Positions 1 through 6,918 of a DNA stretch of 32,352 nt are shown one piece after another. The notes under the pieces were generated by a model. That model had not been told where the DNA came from and searched no databases. It saw only the letters and a list, made by a program, of their open reading frames with translations. Positions within the stretch are counted from its first letter, which is position 1, and each line of letters begins with the position of its first letter. A program made the translations under genes and the position numbers. The DNA is from an uncultured Prevotellaceae bacterium (GTDB lineage Bacteria > Bacteroidota > Bacteroidia > Bacteroidales > Bacteroidaceae), in contig CACXJZ010000029.1 in the NCBI GenBank assembly GCA_902768105.1, forward strand, positions 1 through 32,352, in the 5' to 3' direction.

Positions 1-10
1 ATTAAAGATT

Positions 11-304
11 ATGGAAAAAATTGTTAGAATCATGAATCAGAGTCCGTTGGCTCAGCGCCAGTACACGGACAAGAAGACGGGTGAGCAGAAGGTAATGAAC
101 TCTGTGACCTTGAAGTTGACGGACGGCATCGACACGTTCCTGGGTGAGATTACCGGTGAACGCGCTGTGAACTGTCCGAAGTACGACCCCCAGCACGTCT
201 ATCGGGTGCAATGCTCGATGGTGGTGCGTGAGTGGAACTCTCAGCAGACCGGCGAGGCTATGCAGGCAACGACGATCTATATTGACAAGATTTGTCTGGT
301 ATGA
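11..304 (+). CDS. Small hypothetical protein, possibly OB-fold / ssDNA-binding-like
   Basis: A 97-residue soluble protein with no signal peptide or membrane segment. I do not recognise it firmly. It is rich in alternating beta-type stretches (SVTLKLTDGIDTFLGEI, YRVQCSMVVREW, ATTIYIDKICLV) with basic and polar residues at the N-terminus (QRQYTDKKTGEQK). This would fit a small OB-fold such as a single-stranded DNA-binding domain, but that is inference from pattern only. Its TGA overlaps the ATG of the next gene (ATGA), so the two are probably translationally coupled. Downstream lies a primase/helicase-like protein, which makes a nucleic-acid role plausible. The promoter must lie upstream of the window. 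Confidence 0.7.
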   Translation: MEKIVRIMNQSPLAQRQYTDKKTGEQKVMNSVTLKLTDGIDTFLGEITGERAVNCPKYDPQHVYRVQCSMVVREWNSQQTGEAMQATTIYIDKICLV

Positions 305-831
305 CTTTAGAATTTCTTGAACTGATGGAAGACGTTAAGAAACAGGAGAACGAGGTGCAGAGCGCCTCTTCTCCACGCAGGAAACTGCAGAAGTCGTTTA
401 AGTCGAACACCCGCATCTATGATGACGGAAGTATCGAGGTGGACCCACAGGCTCAGGGCGAGCCGAGTCAGAAGGACGTGAAGAAGGTGGGTAAGAGTAA
501 GCGGTACGTTACCTCGGGTAAGAGTCCGCTGACGTGTGTGGAACTGAAGTGTCCGGATTCGGTGCCTGACAAGGCTGCCTTCTTCCAGAAGGAGCTGGCG
601 AAGCTGACGAAGGACATACAGAAGGAGGAGCCGCAGCTGCCTGAAGGGGAGTTCCTGCTGGACGAGGACAACGTGAAGGTACGCTTTGCGACGAAGGAGC
701 ATAAGGTTGCGGCCTGGCTCACATTTGAGGCTAAAGGATTGATAGACGTAAGGAGAGAGCTGTACAATCTAACAAGCAAGATAGATAAATGTTTGTGTAT
801 CAACGAAGCTTCGGTTTGCCAACTGAAGTAG
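301..831 (+). CDS. Hypothetical charged protein of a three-gene replication-like cassette
   Basis: About 176 residues counted from the ATG at 301. An in-frame TTG at 292 would add three residues but is less likely, because the ATG forms an ATGA overlap with the preceding stop. The N-terminal half is highly charged and low in hydrophobic residues (RRKLQKSF, KKVGKSKRYV), suggesting a disordered, basic, perhaps DNA- or protein-binding region. The C-terminal half looks folded (FLLDEDNVKVRFATKEHK, then an amphipathic helix to the end). There is no signal peptide and no catalytic motif that I recognise. Its 3' end overlaps the start of the large VirE_N/DUF3987 gene by 43 nt, so the three genes are almost certainly co-expressed. 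Confidence 0.7.
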   Translation: MTLEFLELMEDVKKQENEVQSASSPRRKLQKSFKSNTRIYDDGSIEVDPQAQGEPSQKDVKKVGKSKRYVTSGKSPLTCVELKCPDSVPDKAAFFQKELAKLTKDIQKEEPQLPEGEFLLDEDNVKVRFATKEHKVAAWLTFEAKGLIDVRRELYNLTSKIDKCLCINEASVCQLK

Positions 832-3278
832 TAACTCTGGAACAGTTTCGGGCGCTCGTCAAGGCGCCTGAAACTATAAGAAAGGTAAAGGAAGCCCGCG
901 AGGCGCTGGCACGTGGCGACAAGAACGGCTACGACAGTAAGAAGAAGGGACTGCCCTTCGTCATCTTCATAGCCACTTACGACGAGTCGGAGAAGGTGTT
1001 CGAGAATAAGCAGACTGGCGAGAAAACCACTAAGCGCGGCATGTGGAGGAACCAGAAGCATTGTCGTCTGAACGGATTGTGCGTGATAGACTTTGACCAC
1101 GTACAGGGAGACCCCCGAAAGGTGTGGGAGGAGGCTTACGCCAAGCTGTCGGAGGAGGATAAGAAGCGTATTCTGCTGGTTTACATTACGCCGTCAGGAG
1201 AAGGCCTGAAGGTGGTATTTATGGCTGATGTCAACGTGGGCAACCTGATTGACAACCAGATAGACTTCTCGAAGAAGCTGGGGCTGAAGCCCGATGAGTG
1301 TTGTAAGGATGCCAGTCGAGGGGCGTTCCTGACTACCAGCGATGACATTATTCTGATTGACGAGGAAAAATTGATAACTTATGAAAATGAAGAATTTGGC
1401 AAGAGATATAATGCTTTATATCGAGACGGTCATAGCCAGGCTATGGCCTCCCACCAACTCTCCCGAGGGGGAGAGAAAGAACCTATAGTCTCCCCCCGGG
1501 TAGATATAGAGGGGGCTCTATATCACGGCGTGCCCTTCCAGACAATCATCGACGCTTGGAGCAAGCAGCGGTTCAGTGGCGAGGGTGGTGCCTCGAGGCA
1601 TGAGGCCTGCGTGGCGTTAGGTCGTGACCTGTACATCATGACAGACCGTGACAAGCCGAAGACGCTGGCGCTGCTGTTGGCTCAGAAATGGGTACAGGAG
1701 ATTGTGGAGGAGCGCCAGGAGGACATAGAGCGTAATGTGAGTAATGCGGCTGAATACGTGGCGGCAAAGGAAAGTGAGAATGCAAAGAAGGGTAAGACGT
1801 GGATGCCGAAGATCTCGAAGGAGATGAAGGCGGTGCTGGAAAAGTGCACAGAAGGGTCGGTTCCGCTGTGCACTCAGACATCAGACATCAGCCTTCAGAC
1901 ATCATCTGCCGATGTTTATGCCCTGCTCCCCTTTGATAATTGGGCCTCGGAGCTGCAAGAGATGGCGGAGTATTACCCTTGTATGAAGGAGCTGTTCCTG
2001 AATGTGCATCCACACAAGCTGCCGGCGGTGTGGTTCTCGGGTGCTGCTTTGTTTGGCACATTGATGACGAGGGCTTTCTATCATTTCTGGTACGAGCCTG
2101 AGGTGGTCAGGAGACTGAACTACTGCATCTTCATCATCGGTGACCCGGGTGCCGGTAAGAACATTGTGGAGAAGTTCTACGAGAAGATTGCCGACCCGAT
2201 GATTCAGGCTGACCAGATCCTGATTGACGCGGTGAACCGTTACAAGGAAGGCAGGACGGAACGCAGTACCTCGACGAAGGCACAGAAGGGCGATGCGCTG
2301 AAACGACCTGTTGTCGGTATCCGTGTTCACCCTGCAAGAACGTCAACGGGAGAGTTTATCCGTCACATGAATGCTGCCGTAGAGACGGTTCAGGGTAAGA
2401 AGCTGAACCTGCACATGTTCTCGTTTGATGCGGAGCTGGACAACGTCACCAAGCAGAACAAGGGCGGTGACTGGAAAGACCGTGAGATTATGGAGCTGAA
2501 AGCCTTTCACAATGAGCAGGAAGGCCAGATGTATGCCAATCAGGAGAGCTACACGGGTATGTTCAATATCTACTGGAACTTCATCTACACGGGTACGCCC
2601 TATGCCCTGCATCGCAAGGTGAACCAAAGGAACTTCGGTACGGGAATGTCAACGCGACTGGCGGTGATTCCACTGCCTGACAAGGGTATGGCACAGCGAT
2701 ACCAGCAGGTAGATCCCAACGCCAACGAGACGTTGAAGACATGGGCTTACCGACTGGACAAGGTGGAGGGAGAGATGCCTATTGAACCGCTGAACGATGA
2801 GACCTTCGACTGGCAGTCATCACGCCTGGAGGTGGCGGAGTTCAACGACGACAAGGCCGACCGCACGCTGCTGAAGCGAATACCTTATTACGGTATAGGC
2901 GTAAGTCTTCCCTTTATCCTGATGCGCCATTGGGACGAGTGGCAGGAGAAGAAGACGCTGACGATGGACGACAGGGACAAGCACCTCTGCAGACTGGCGA
3001 TGGAGATTCAGTACAAGTGTCAGCAGTTCTTCTTCGGGGAAATGGCCTACAACTACTTCGCCGACCAGAACAAGGATTTCGTACAGCGTCGCCGCACCAC
3101 ACGTTATGACGAGTGTTTCCGCAAGCTGCCCGACGAGTTCAAGACGCAGCAGTTCAAAGACTGTTTCAATACGAACGATTCTGCGACGTCACGAGCCATA
3201 AAGCGACTGAAAACCGATGGTGTCATTGAGAAACTGAGCTATGGTGTCTATCGAAAATTAGTTCAAGAACTGCCGTAG
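789..3278 (+). CDS. VirE_N (BT4734-like) / DUF3987 domain protein, primase-helicase-like
   Basis: 829 residues. The N-terminal ~200 residues match the BT4734-like/VirE_N pattern of Bacteroidetes proteins: an acidic strand LCVIDFDHV at 97-105, then YITPSGEGLKVVF near 132-144, as in primase-related folds. The C-terminal half resembles DUF3987, with a Walker A motif GDPGAGKN at 451-458 and an acidic strand MFSFDAELDNV further on. Such proteins are often found in Bacteroidetes accessory or integrated elements and probably act on DNA, but the function is not established. The gene carries two in-frame repeat insertions (residues ~217-244 and ~360-375), both in poorly structured linkers between the two domains. 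The start at 789 overlaps the upstream gene by 43 nt and no better start is visible. A hairpin follows at 3312-3342. Confidence 0.8.
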   Translation: MFVYQRSFGLPTEVVTLEQFRALVKAPETIRKVKEAREALARGDKNGYDSKKKGLPFVIFIATYDESEKVFENKQTGEKTTKRGMWRNQKHCRLNGLCVIDFDHVQGDPRKVWEEAYAKLSEEDKKRILLVYITPSGEGLKVVFMADVNVGNLIDNQIDFSKKLGLKPDECCKDASRGAFLTTSDDIILIDEEKLITYENEEFGKRYNALYRDGHSQAMASHQLSRGGEKEPIVSPRVDIEGALYHGVPFQTIIDAWSKQRFSGEGGASRHEACVALGRDLYIMTDRDKPKTLALLLAQKWVQEIVEERQEDIERNVSNAAEYVAAKESENAKKGKTWMPKISKEMKAVLEKCTEGSVPLCTQTSDISLQTSSADVYALLPFDNWASELQEMAEYYPCMKELFLNVHPHKLPAVWFSGAALFGTLMTRAFYHFWYEPEVVRRLNYCIFIIGDPGAGKNIVEKFYEKIADPMIQADQILIDAVNRYKEGRTERSTSTKAQKGDALKRPVVGIRVHPARTSTGEFIRHMNAAVETVQGKKLNLHMFSFDAELDNVTKQNKGGDWKDREIMELKAFHNEQEGQMYANQESYTGMFNIYWNFIYTGTPYALHRKVNQRNFGTGMSTRLAVIPLPDKGMAQRYQQVDPNANETLKTWAYRLDKVEGEMPIEPLNDETFDWQSSRLEVAEFNDDKADRTLLKRIPYYGIGVSLPFILMRHWDEWQEKKTLTMDDRDKHLCRLAMEIQYKCQQFFFGEMAYNYFADQNKDFVQRRRTTRYDECFRKLPDEFKTQQFKDCFNTNDSATSRAIKRLKTDGVIEKLSYGVYRKLVQELP
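1449..1530 (+). repeat. In-frame palindromic insertion in the VirE_N/DUF3987 gene
   Basis: Two hairpins side by side inside the coding sequence: CTCTCCC/GGGAGAG (1458-1475, 4-nt loop) and TATAGAG/CTCTATA (1505-1522, loop GGGG), joined by a C-run/G-run pair. The translated product (ASHQLSRGGEKEPI and onward) is low in complexity and unlike the flanking protein. It sits in a linker after the N-terminal domain, and the reading frame stays open through it. Confidence 0.6.
1873..1905 (+). repeat. In-frame CAGACATCA tandem repeat in the VirE_N/DUF3987 gene
   Basis: Three copies of CAGACATCA, two adjacent and one after a short break, encoding a Ser/Thr/Gln-rich stretch (QTSDISLQTSSADV). It lies between the N-terminal domain and the DUF3987 region, and the frame is preserved. 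Structurally it differs from the inverted-repeat inserts elsewhere in the window. Confidence 0.5.
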
Positions 3279-3311
3279 CACTTTGACTTTCGTCAGAACT
3301 GCTCCCGCTCG

Positions 3312-3342
3312 GCAGAGTGTTTAAGCAAGCTTAGCACTCTGC
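3312..3342 (+). terminator. Long hairpin after the VirE_N/DUF3987 gene, possible terminator
   Basis: GCAGAGTG (3312-3319) pairs perfectly with CACTCTGC (3335-3342). Inside, TAAGC (3322-3326) pairs with GCTTA (3329-3333) across an AA loop, so the hairpin has 13 base pairs with small internal bulges. It starts 34 nt after the stop codon. The T-rich tail is weak (TCTTGCTTAC), so it may instead be a dispersed repeat or an mRNA-stabilising stem. Confidence 0.45.
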
Positions 3343-3354
3343 TCTTGCTTACTC

Positions 3355-3400
3355 GCAGTTTCGCAGTTTTGCAGTTTTGCACTTTTGCACTTTTGCAAAC
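3355..3400. repeat. Short tandem repeat of the GCAGTTTT / GCACTTTT type
   Basis: An intergenic run of 7-8 nt units: CGCAGTTT, GCAGTTTT twice, GCACTTTT twice, ending GCAAACTTG. It lies between two convergent genes, after the hairpin and before the glnN terminator. It encodes nothing evident. Confidence 0.6.
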
Positions 3401-3418
3401 TTGACATTAAGAAATAAA

Positions 3419-3452
3419 ACACGCCCGCGTAAGAAATCTTATGCGGGCGTGT
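3419..3452 (-). terminator. Rho-independent terminator of glnN
   Basis: ACACGCCCGC (3419-3428) pairs with GCGGGCGTGT (3443-3452). The inner bases GTAAGA/TCTTAT extend the stem almost without interruption to an AA loop. On the minus strand the stem is followed by TTTTATTTCTT. It begins 15 nt after the glnN stop codon. Confidence 0.85.
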
Positions 3453-3467
3453 AAAAGTTTCTTGTCT

Positions 3468-5762
3468 TTATCTGATAAACAGCAGCTCGCGGTACTTGGG
3501 CAGCGTCCAGAGGCCGTCCTCGACAATCAGCTCGAGCTTGTCAATCTCCTGGCGGATGGCCTCCATGTGCGGGCAGACGGTGTCGTGGTACTGAATGGCT
3601 CGCTGGTGGATGTCCTGTATGCGGTTAGCCACGCGGCGGGCGTCGGTGAGCTCCTCCACGAACTGCTCAATCTTCTCGGTGCGCTCGGCAATCTCCTCAA
3701 TGAGCTTGATGTTGCGGGCGGAGAGGCGGCGGGCCTTCTCGGTCGCGAAGAGGGCAGAGGAGAAGATGTCGTTCATGCCCTGCACGTTCTTGATGAGCTT
3801 CGACTGGTAGTGGGTGGCCACGGGGATGATGTGGTTCATGGCGAGGTCGCCCAGCACGCGCGCCTCAATCTGCACGGTCTTCACGTACATCTCCCACTTC
3901 ACCTCGTTGCGGGCCTCGAGCTCCTTGCGGTTCATGACCTTCGTCTTCTCGAACATGCGGACCGACGACTCGTCGAGGTAGTGTTCGAAGATGACGGGGC
4001 ACGACTTCTCGACGTCCAGGCCGCGGCGGCGGGCCTCCGTGACCCACTCCTCGCTGTAGCCGTTGCCGTCGAAGCGCACGGGCTTGGAGGTCTTGATGTC
4101 CTCGCGCAGCACGTCGATGATGGCGCGATATTTAAGTGAAGAGTGAATAGTGAATAGTGAAGAATTTGCTTCCGCCGTGGAGGGTGTGGCTTCCGCTGTA
4201 GGTTGTGCAGCAGCCGATTCTTCACTCTTCACTCTTAACTCTTCACTCCTCTTGTCAACCCGCTCCTTGAAGTCCTGCAAGGCCTCGGCGACGGCTGAGT
4301 TAAGCGCAATCATGGCCGAGGCGCAGTTGACGCTGGAGCCCGGCGCGCGGAACTCGAAGCGGTTACCGGTGAAGGCGAAGGGCGACGTGCGGTTGCGGTC
4401 GGTGTTATCGACGATGAGGTCGGGAATCTGCGGAATGTCAATCTCGCGCGAGTGCTTCGCGGTTTGCGGATTGAGGTCGGTGGTCTGCTCAATGCTGTCG
4501 AGCAGGTCGGAAACGTACTTGCCCAAATAGCTTGAGATAATCGCTGGCGGTGCCTCGTTACCACCCAGACGGTGGGCATTGGTGGCCGACATGATGCTGG
4601 CCTTGAGCAGTCCGTTGTGGTGATAAACGGCCATGAGCGTCTCGACGATGAACGTGATGAAGCGCAGGTTCTCCTGGATGGTCGTGCCGGGGGCGTGGAG
4701 CAGCACGCCGGTGTCGGTCGAGAGGCTCCAGTTGTTGTGCTTGCCTGAGCCGTTGATGCCGTCAAAGGGCTTTTCGTGGAGCAGGACGCGGAAGCCGTGT
4801 TTGCGCGCCACCTTCTTCATGAGCGACATCAGGAGCATGTTATGATCGACGGCAAGGTTGCACTCCTCGAAAATAGGCGCCAGCTCAAACTGGTTCGGAG
4901 CCACCTCGTTGTGGCGCGTCTTCACGGGAATGGCGAGCTCAAGAGCCTGAATCTCCAAGTCCTTCATGAACGCCTGTACGCGGTCGGGAATGGTGCCGAA
5001 GTAGTGGTCGTCCATCTGCTGGTTCTTCGCCGACTCGTGGCCCATCAGCGTGCGGCCGGTCATCAGCAGGTCGGGGCGGGCAGAGTAGAGGCCCTCGTCA
5101 ACGAGGAAATACTCCTGCTCCCAGCCGAGGTTCACCGTCACCTTCCTGACGTCGGGGTAGAACAGCTGACAGACATCTGTAGCCGCCTTATCGACGGCGT
5201 GGAGCGAGCGCAGCAGCGGGGCCTTGTAGTCGAGCGCCTCGCCTGTGTAAGCAATGAATATGGTGGGGATGCAGAGCGTGTCGTCGATGATGAAGACGGG
5301 GCTCGTGGGGTCCCATGCGGAGTAGCCGCGCGCCTCGAACGTGTTGCGGATACCGCCGCTGGGGAACGAGCTCGCGTCGGGCTCCTGCTGTACGAGCAGT
5401 TTTCCACTGAATTTCTCAATCATGCCGCCCTTACCGTCGTGTTCAACAAAAGCGTCGTGCTTCTCGGCCGTGCCCTCGGTCAGCGGCTGGAACCAGTGCG
5501 TGTAGTGCGTGACACCCATCTCAAGCGCCCACTTTTTCATGCCGTCGGCCACAGCGTCGGCTATCGAGCGGTCGAGCCGCGCTCCGTTGTCCATCACGTC
5601 TATCATCTTCGCATAGGTGTCGGCCGGCAGGTAGCGGAACATCTTATCGCGCGTAAACACGTACTTGCCGAAATATTCTGACGGACGCTCCGCCGGTACT
5701 TTCACGTCGAGCGGCTTCTTCTTGAAGGCCTCGGCTACGACTTGGAATCTCAGGTTACTCAT
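3468..5762 (-). CDS. glnN: Type III glutamine synthetase (GSIII)
   Basis: 764 residues. It makes glutamine from glutamate and ammonia with ATP in the cytoplasm. The protein matches GSIII along its whole length: the N-terminal block around YFGKYVF, the region KLLVQQEPDASSFPSGGIR, the catalytic block HNEVAPNQFELAPIFEECN, the glycine loop GINGSGKHNNWS, and NRTSPFAFTGNRFEFRAPGS. Bacteroidales GSIII is about 730 residues; most of the excess is one insert of about 39 residues at 504-543, which is an in-frame repeat element. The gene follows aguB on the same strand after 43 nt, with no terminator and no exact -7 box between, so co-transcription is likely. A strong terminator follows. All core catalytic blocks are intact, so the enzyme is probably active. 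Confidence 0.96.
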   Translation of the reverse strand: MSNLRFQVVAEAFKKKPLDVKVPAERPSEYFGKYVFTRDKMFRYLPADTYAKMIDVMDNGARLDRSIADAVADGMKKWALEMGVTHYTHWFQPLTEGTAEKHDAFVEHDGKGGMIEKFSGKLLVQQEPDASSFPSGGIRNTFEARGYSAWDPTSPVFIIDDTLCIPTIFIAYTGEALDYKAPLLRSLHAVDKAATDVCQLFYPDVRKVTVNLGWEQEYFLVDEGLYSARPDLLMTGRTLMGHESAKNQQMDDHYFGTIPDRVQAFMKDLEIQALELAIPVKTRHNEVAPNQFELAPIFEECNLAVDHNMLLMSLMKKVARKHGFRVLLHEKPFDGINGSGKHNNWSLSTDTGVLLHAPGTTIQENLRFITFIVETLMAVYHHNGLLKASIMSATNAHRLGGNEAPPAIISSYLGKYVSDLLDSIEQTTDLNPQTAKHSREIDIPQIPDLIVDNTDRNRTSPFAFTGNRFEFRAPGSSVNCASAMIALNSAVAEALQDFKERVDKRSEELRVKSEESAAAQPTAEATPSTAEANSSLFTIHSSLKYRAIIDVLREDIKTSKPVRFDGNGYSEEWVTEARRRGLDVEKSCPVIFEHYLDESSVRMFEKTKVMNRKELEARNEVKWEMYVKTVQIEARVLGDLAMNHIIPVATHYQSKLIKNVQGMNDIFSSALFATEKARRLSARNIKLIEEIAERTEKIEQFVEELTDARRVANRIQDIHQRAIQYHDTVCPHMEAIRQEIDKLELIVEDGLWTLPKYRELLFIR
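4134..4249 (-). repeat. In-frame inverted-repeat element in glnN, copy 1 of family A
   Basis: 116 nt bounded by ~30-nt imperfect inverted arms made of GAAGAGT units (4134-4164 and 4218-4249). Read on the minus strand the arms encode SEELRVKSEE and NSSLFTIHSSL around a variable centre starting AAAQPT. The copy in aguB has the same arms, strand and codon phase. The arm that reads GAGTTAAGAG on the coding strand has stop codons in the other two frames, so only one phase can be translated through. Confidence 0.85.
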
Positions 5763-5805
5763 ATTTTTTTATATATACACACAAATGGAACTCTGCTGTG
5801 TAATT

Positions 5806-6783
5806 TTAGTCAATATATCTGTTTAAAATGTCGTTGTACTCATCGATGCGGCGGTCGCGCAGGAACGGCCACCAGCGGCGCACCTGCTCGCTGCGCTGCA
5901 TATCGACGTTGACGATGACGGCCGCCTCTTCCTGTTCTGGAGCCTCATATAGCAGCTCGCCCTGCGGACCGGCCACGAACGACGTGCCCCAGAACTTTAT
6001 AAGTGAAGAGTGAAGAGTGAAGAGTGAAGAATTATCTTCCGACGTAGTGGGGCCGGATTGCGTCGTTGGTTGTGCGTCTTGCATTGTCGGTTGTGCGGCA
6101 GCAAATTCTTCACTCTTCACTCTTAACTCTTCACTCCCTACACGATTCACTGTCACCACGGGCAGCCCGTTGGCCACGGCATGGCCGCGCTGAACCGTCT
6201 GCCACGCACGGTGCTGGCGCTCCTGCTCCTCCGGCGTGTCGTTCGGGTCGTAGCCGATGGCGGTGGGGTAGATGAGCAGCTCGGCGCCCTGCAGCGCCAT
6301 CAGGCGCGCAGCCTCGGGGTACCACTGGTCCCAGCACACCAGCACGCCCAACCGTCCAACGCTCGTCTGTATGGGCTTGAAACCCAGGTCGCCTGGCGTG
6401 AAGTAGAACTTCTCGTAGTAGCCCGGATCGTCGGGGATGTGCATCTTGCGGTACGTGCCGGCTATCGTGCCGTCCTTCTCCATGACGACGGCGGTGTTGT
6501 GGTACAGGCCGGCGGCGCGACGCTCGAACAGTGACGTCACGATGACCACGCCCAGACGCTTTGCCAGCTTGCCGAAAAACTCCGTAGAGGGCCCGGGAAT
6601 GGGCTCTGCGAGGTCAAAGTTGTTCACGTCCTCCACCTGACAGAAGTAGAGCGAGTTGTGCAGTTCCTGCAACACGATGAGCTCCGCGCCCTGGCTGGCC
6701 AGCGCTGCGGCCTTCTCTGCCAGCCGCTTCATGTTGTCCTCGCGGTCGGCCGTATTGTGCTGTTGTATGATACCTATTTTCAT
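5806..6783 (-). CDS. aguB: Carbon-nitrogen hydrolase, probable N-carbamoylputrescine amidase
   Basis: 325 residues from the chosen ATG. Hydrolyses N-carbamoylputrescine to putrescine, CO2 and ammonia in the agmatine route of polyamine synthesis. The nitrilase-fold triad is visible: E40 (VLQELH), K113 (YRKMHIPDD) and C150 (VCWDQWYPE), and NSLYFCQ is typical of this subfamily. A longer reading frame begins at 6807, but that ATG overlaps the -7 box at 6805-6812, so the start at 6783 (MKIGIIQQHN) or the ATG at 6789 is preferred. Residues ~216-260 are an in-frame repeat replacing a loop just before KFWGTSFVAGPQGE. Homologues are around 295 residues. No agmatine deiminase gene is present here, so another C-N hydrolase substrate cannot be excluded. 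It precedes glnN on the same strand. Confidence 0.88.
   Translation of the reverse strand: MKIGIIQQHNTADREDNMKRLAEKAAALASQGAELIVLQELHNSLYFCQVEDVNNFDLAEPIPGPSTEFFGKLAKRLGVVIVTSLFERRAAGLYHNTAVVMEKDGTIAGTYRKMHIPDDPGYYEKFYFTPGDLGFKPIQTSVGRLGVLVCWDQWYPEAARLMALQGAELLIYPTAIGYDPNDTPEEQERQHRAWQTVQRGHAVANGLPVVTVNRVGSEELRVKSEEFAAAQPTMQDAQPTTQSGPTTSEDNSSLFTLHSSLIKFWGTSFVAGPQGELLYEAPEQEEAAVIVNVDMQRSEQVRRWWPFLRDRRIDEYNDILNRYID
6001..6137 (-). repeat. In-frame inverted-repeat element in aguB, copy 2 of family A
   Basis: 137 nt, with arms at 6001-6031 and 6106-6137 nearly identical to those of the glnN copy. It encodes SEELRVKSEE, then a longer centre beginning AAAQPT, then NSSLFTLHSSL. It is 21 nt longer than copy 1, a multiple of three, and the difference lies in the centre. 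Confidence 0.87.
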
Positions 6784-6804
6784 CGTCATAAAAAAACAAT
6801 GCTG

Positions 6805-6836
6805 CAAAATTACTACATTTTCTCCGTTATGACAAG
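6805..6836 (-). promoter_or_regulatory. Promoter of aguB(-glnN)
   Basis: Minus-strand TAATTTTG (6805-6812) fits the Bacteroidetes -7 consensus TAnnTTTG. CTTG lies 20 nt upstream (6833-6836) as a weak -33 box. Confidence 0.55.
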
Positions 6837-6868
6837 TTTTGGCCTAAAAATGTGGATGAAAGTACAAA

Positions 6869-6900
6869 AAATCGTAAATCGTAAATCGTAAATCACAAAT
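6869..6900. repeat. Tandem repeat ATCGTAA upstream of holA
   Basis: Three 7-nt units of ATCGTAA followed by a degenerate one (ATCACAA), ending 6 nt before the holA -7 box. The repeat fills the place where a -33 box would lie. Confidence 0.6.
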
Positions 6901-6906
6901 AATTCG

Positions 6907-6914
6907 TACCTTTG
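6907..6914 (+). promoter_or_regulatory. -7 box of holA
   Basis: TACCTTTG, an exact TAnnTTTG match, ends 4 nt before the first possible holA ATG. No TTTG-like -33 box is present at 19-20 nt, where the ATCGTAA repeat lies instead. Confidence 0.55.
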
Positions 6915-6918
6915 CAAC

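Noticed and set aside
4776-5681. 301-codon plus-strand reading frame opposite glnN (and others at 3441-4139, 4150-4530)
   Set aside because: Mirror frames of GC-rich glnN codons; translations are Val/Leu/Arg/His-rich with no family resemblance, whereas glnN is certain.
6783-6807. Longer aguB start giving MQHCFFMT
   Set aside because: That ATG lies within the -7 box TAATTTTG, so it would be upstream of the transcript start.
3355-6900. CRISPR array from the short tandem repeats
   Set aside because: Units are 7-9 nt with no spacers, and no cas genes are present.
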